The position numbers were made by a program, and so were the translations under genes. This document shows positions 5,659-6,543 of a DNA stretch of 6,543 nt, piece after piece. The stretch is from Desulfobacterales bacterium (GTDB lineage Bacteria; Desulfobacterota; Desulfobacteria; Desulfobacterales; Desulfosalsimonadaceae): the NCBI GenBank assembly GCA_007135795.1, contig SLIE01000447.1, positions 1-6,543 on the forward strand, in the 5' to 3' direction. Every line of letters starts with the position of its first letter. Position 1 is the stretch's first letter. The notes under the pieces are model-generated. The model saw only the letters and a program-made list of their open reading frames with translations. It did not search any database and was not told the origin of the DNA.

Positions 5659-5901
5659 TGTGTTTAGGTCTTTCTCTAACTCTCCATATCCCGAAACTGA
5701 GATCAGGGGCATTGATTTGTTGAGATTGAAACACATTTAATATATCTAATTTGTCAAAATGTGGTAGTGATTTTTTTCGAGTAAAGCATTGTGAAGAGAG
5801 GATGGCGTACACACATAATATGAAACGATGAGATTGCAAATCCTGGCTCAACGTTGGCTTAAATCGCCTACGGGGAAAAAGCTTTTAGAAAGACATGCCG
5901 T
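5659..5901. other. Intergenic stretch between isochorismatase-like gene and tRNA-Lys
   Basis: About 240 bp lie between two convergent transcription units. I see no gene with a start signal. A 9-bp inverted repeat (5657-5665 with 5729-5737) is spaced by 63 bases and lacks a T-tract, so it is not a clear terminator. This is the region beyond the tRNA 3' end, where integrated elements usually insert, but no second copy of the tRNA end is seen. Confidence 0.35.
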
Positions 5902-5917
5902 AATTAAATGATTTAAT

Positions 5918-5918
<1 letters not shown>
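5902..5918. repeat. 17-bp perfect A/T palindrome abutting the tRNA 3' end
   Basis: AATTAAAT-G-ATTTAATT is a perfect 8+1+8 inverted repeat whose last base is also the final A of the encoded CCA. It could form a weak all-A/U hairpin at the tRNA precursor's 3' trailer. It lacks the G/C stem and T-tract of a normal terminator. Confidence 0.5.
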
Positions 5919-5994
<76 letters not shown>

Positions 5995-6030
5995 GAAGAG
6001 TTTTGATGAAACAGGAAATCAAAAAATATT

Positions 6031-6059
6031 TTTATAGCGGGATGAGGAATCCTTGTCAA
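6031..6059 (-). promoter_or_regulatory. Sigma70-type promoter of tRNA-Lys
   Basis: On the minus strand a perfect TTGACA (6059-6054), a 17-base spacer and TATAAA (6036-6031) form a near-consensus promoter. Transcription would begin near 6024, leaving a leader of about 30 nt before the mature tRNA 5' end at 5994. It lies in the gap after the KptA-like gene, so the tRNA has its own transcript. Confidence 0.8.
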
Positions 6060-6109
6060 TACTTTTTAAAATTTGTCTGATTTCTCCGGGAAAAAGGAAA
6101 GTAGTTCTA

Positions 6110-6543
6110 TTAAAGATCATTTGACCAGGCATCCTTATTTTTTTTCCTGCTGTGTTTTCGATCTTGTTTCCAGTCCACCTTTTTTTTCTTGCCTTTTGTC
6201 TTCTTGTTTGCAGCGGGTTCTATGTCGTTGGCCGTTACGAGAAAAGCACCGATTTCTTTTTGCGGTTTGACAGCGGGTTTCGTGCTTTTTTCTTTTTCCG
6301 ATATTTTGGGAAGCGGCGGCCCGGTGAACGTGTTTGCAGGAATATGTTCAGTCATATAGAAGATGTCCGTAAACTTTTGAAACGACACGCCTTCGTTGGC
6401 AGTTTTAGTCGTATGAACGGTTAAAAGTACGGCGTTTCGGTCTTTTCGTCGACCGATGCGCAGGGCTGTTTCCTTGTCAGGGGTGCATATAACGTAAGGA
6501 GCGCCAGCCGGGAAAATACCTTTTTCCAGCACGTGAGGGTATA
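6110..6543 (-). CDS. KptA/Tpt1-like RNA 2'-phosphotransferase, C-terminal part (partial, enters from right edge)
   Basis: The open frame continues to the right edge without a stop; the GTG at 6530-6532 is internal, because YPHVLEKGIFPAG reads as continuous protein. Tpt1/KptA enzymes move the 2'-phosphate of RNA onto NAD+. Family features seen are EKGIFPAG (the I..GL..... element), CTPDKETALRIGRRKD (the HLS.d...A..VG.RRG element), VLLTV and YMTEHIPANTF (the WLT..VPPe.l element). The N-terminal winged-helix part and the first catalytic residues lie outside the window. The sequence is divergent from textbook KptA, so NAD-dependent activity is inferred. After the domain comes a tail of about 60 residues that ends extremely basic (KKTKGKKKK, DRKHSRKKNK), suitable for RNA binding. 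tRNA-Lys follows on the same strand, behind its own promoter. Confidence 0.7.
   Translation of the reverse strand, partial: YPHVLEKGIFPAGAPYVICTPDKETALRIGRRKDRNAVLLTVHTTKTANEGVSFQKFTDIFYMTEHIPANTFTGPPLPKISEKEKSTKPAVKPQKEIGAFLVTANDIEPAANKKTKGKKKKVDWKQDRKHSRKKNKDAWSNDL

Noticed and set aside
5104..5736. 210-codon minus-strand ORF over the isochorismatase-like gene
   Set aside because: It is antisense to a gene with clear catalytic motifs and a strong ribosome site. Its own sequence resembles no family I know and has no Shine-Dalgarno sequence.
5657..5737. 9-bp inverted repeat after the isochorismatase-like gene, considered as a terminator
   Set aside because: It has a 63-base loop, no T-tract and an A/T-rich stem; chance can explain it.

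Overview
The window looks like chromosomal DNA of a free-living Gram-negative bacterium of the former Deltaproteobacteria (Desulfobacterota or Desulfuromonadota type). This is inferred from gene families, not measured. The pointers are a GEMM-I cyclic-dinucleotide riboswitch, a large multi-PAS hybrid histidine kinase, a double zinc-ribbon protein start of the kind found before nucleotide cyclases, a divergent KptA/Tpt1 protein with a lysine-rich tail, and a tRNA-Lys with encoded CCA. No species can be named.

Layout. At 1-465 (minus strand) there is a complete regulatory unit: a strong sigma70-type promoter, a GEMM-I aptamer starting almost at the predicted transcription start, an overlapping intrinsic terminator, a leader of about 200 nt, and the first 44 codons of a zinc-ribbon protein running off the left edge. 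At 576-659 (plus) a strong Shine-Dalgarno sequence, itself inside a hairpin, precedes a 15-codon ORF. At 705-3497 (minus) is a 930-residue soluble hybrid histidine kinase (PAS-PAS-GAF-PAS-HisKA-HATPase-REC).

From about 3500 to 4760 lies a graveyard of minus-strand remnants: a sensor-kinase fragment with two in-frame TGA codons, the catalytic C-terminus of a tyrosine recombinase followed by a terminator, and one repeat unit of a beta-propeller-like surface protein. An imperfect 17/18-bp direct repeat (506-522 and 4123-4140) flanks the kinase and its neighbouring remnant. After a gene-free stretch, an intact isochorismatase-fold cysteine hydrolase is encoded alone on the plus strand (5107-5658). 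The right end holds tRNA-Lys(CTT) with its own consensus promoter, and the C-terminal part of a KptA/Tpt1-like RNA 2'-phosphotransferase entering from the right edge.

How it fits together. The left end is a ligand-controlled transcription unit: the aptamer and terminator share a strand, as in ON-type GEMM switches, so a cyclic dinucleotide would permit read-through into the zinc-ribbon gene. The base at the specificity position (Vc2 position 20) is C by my alignment, rather than the usual G or the A of cGAMP sensors, which is the most interesting point in the window. The kinase has no recognisable partner here. The recombinase and other fragments within about 2 kb of the tRNA suggest an old, eroded integration region.
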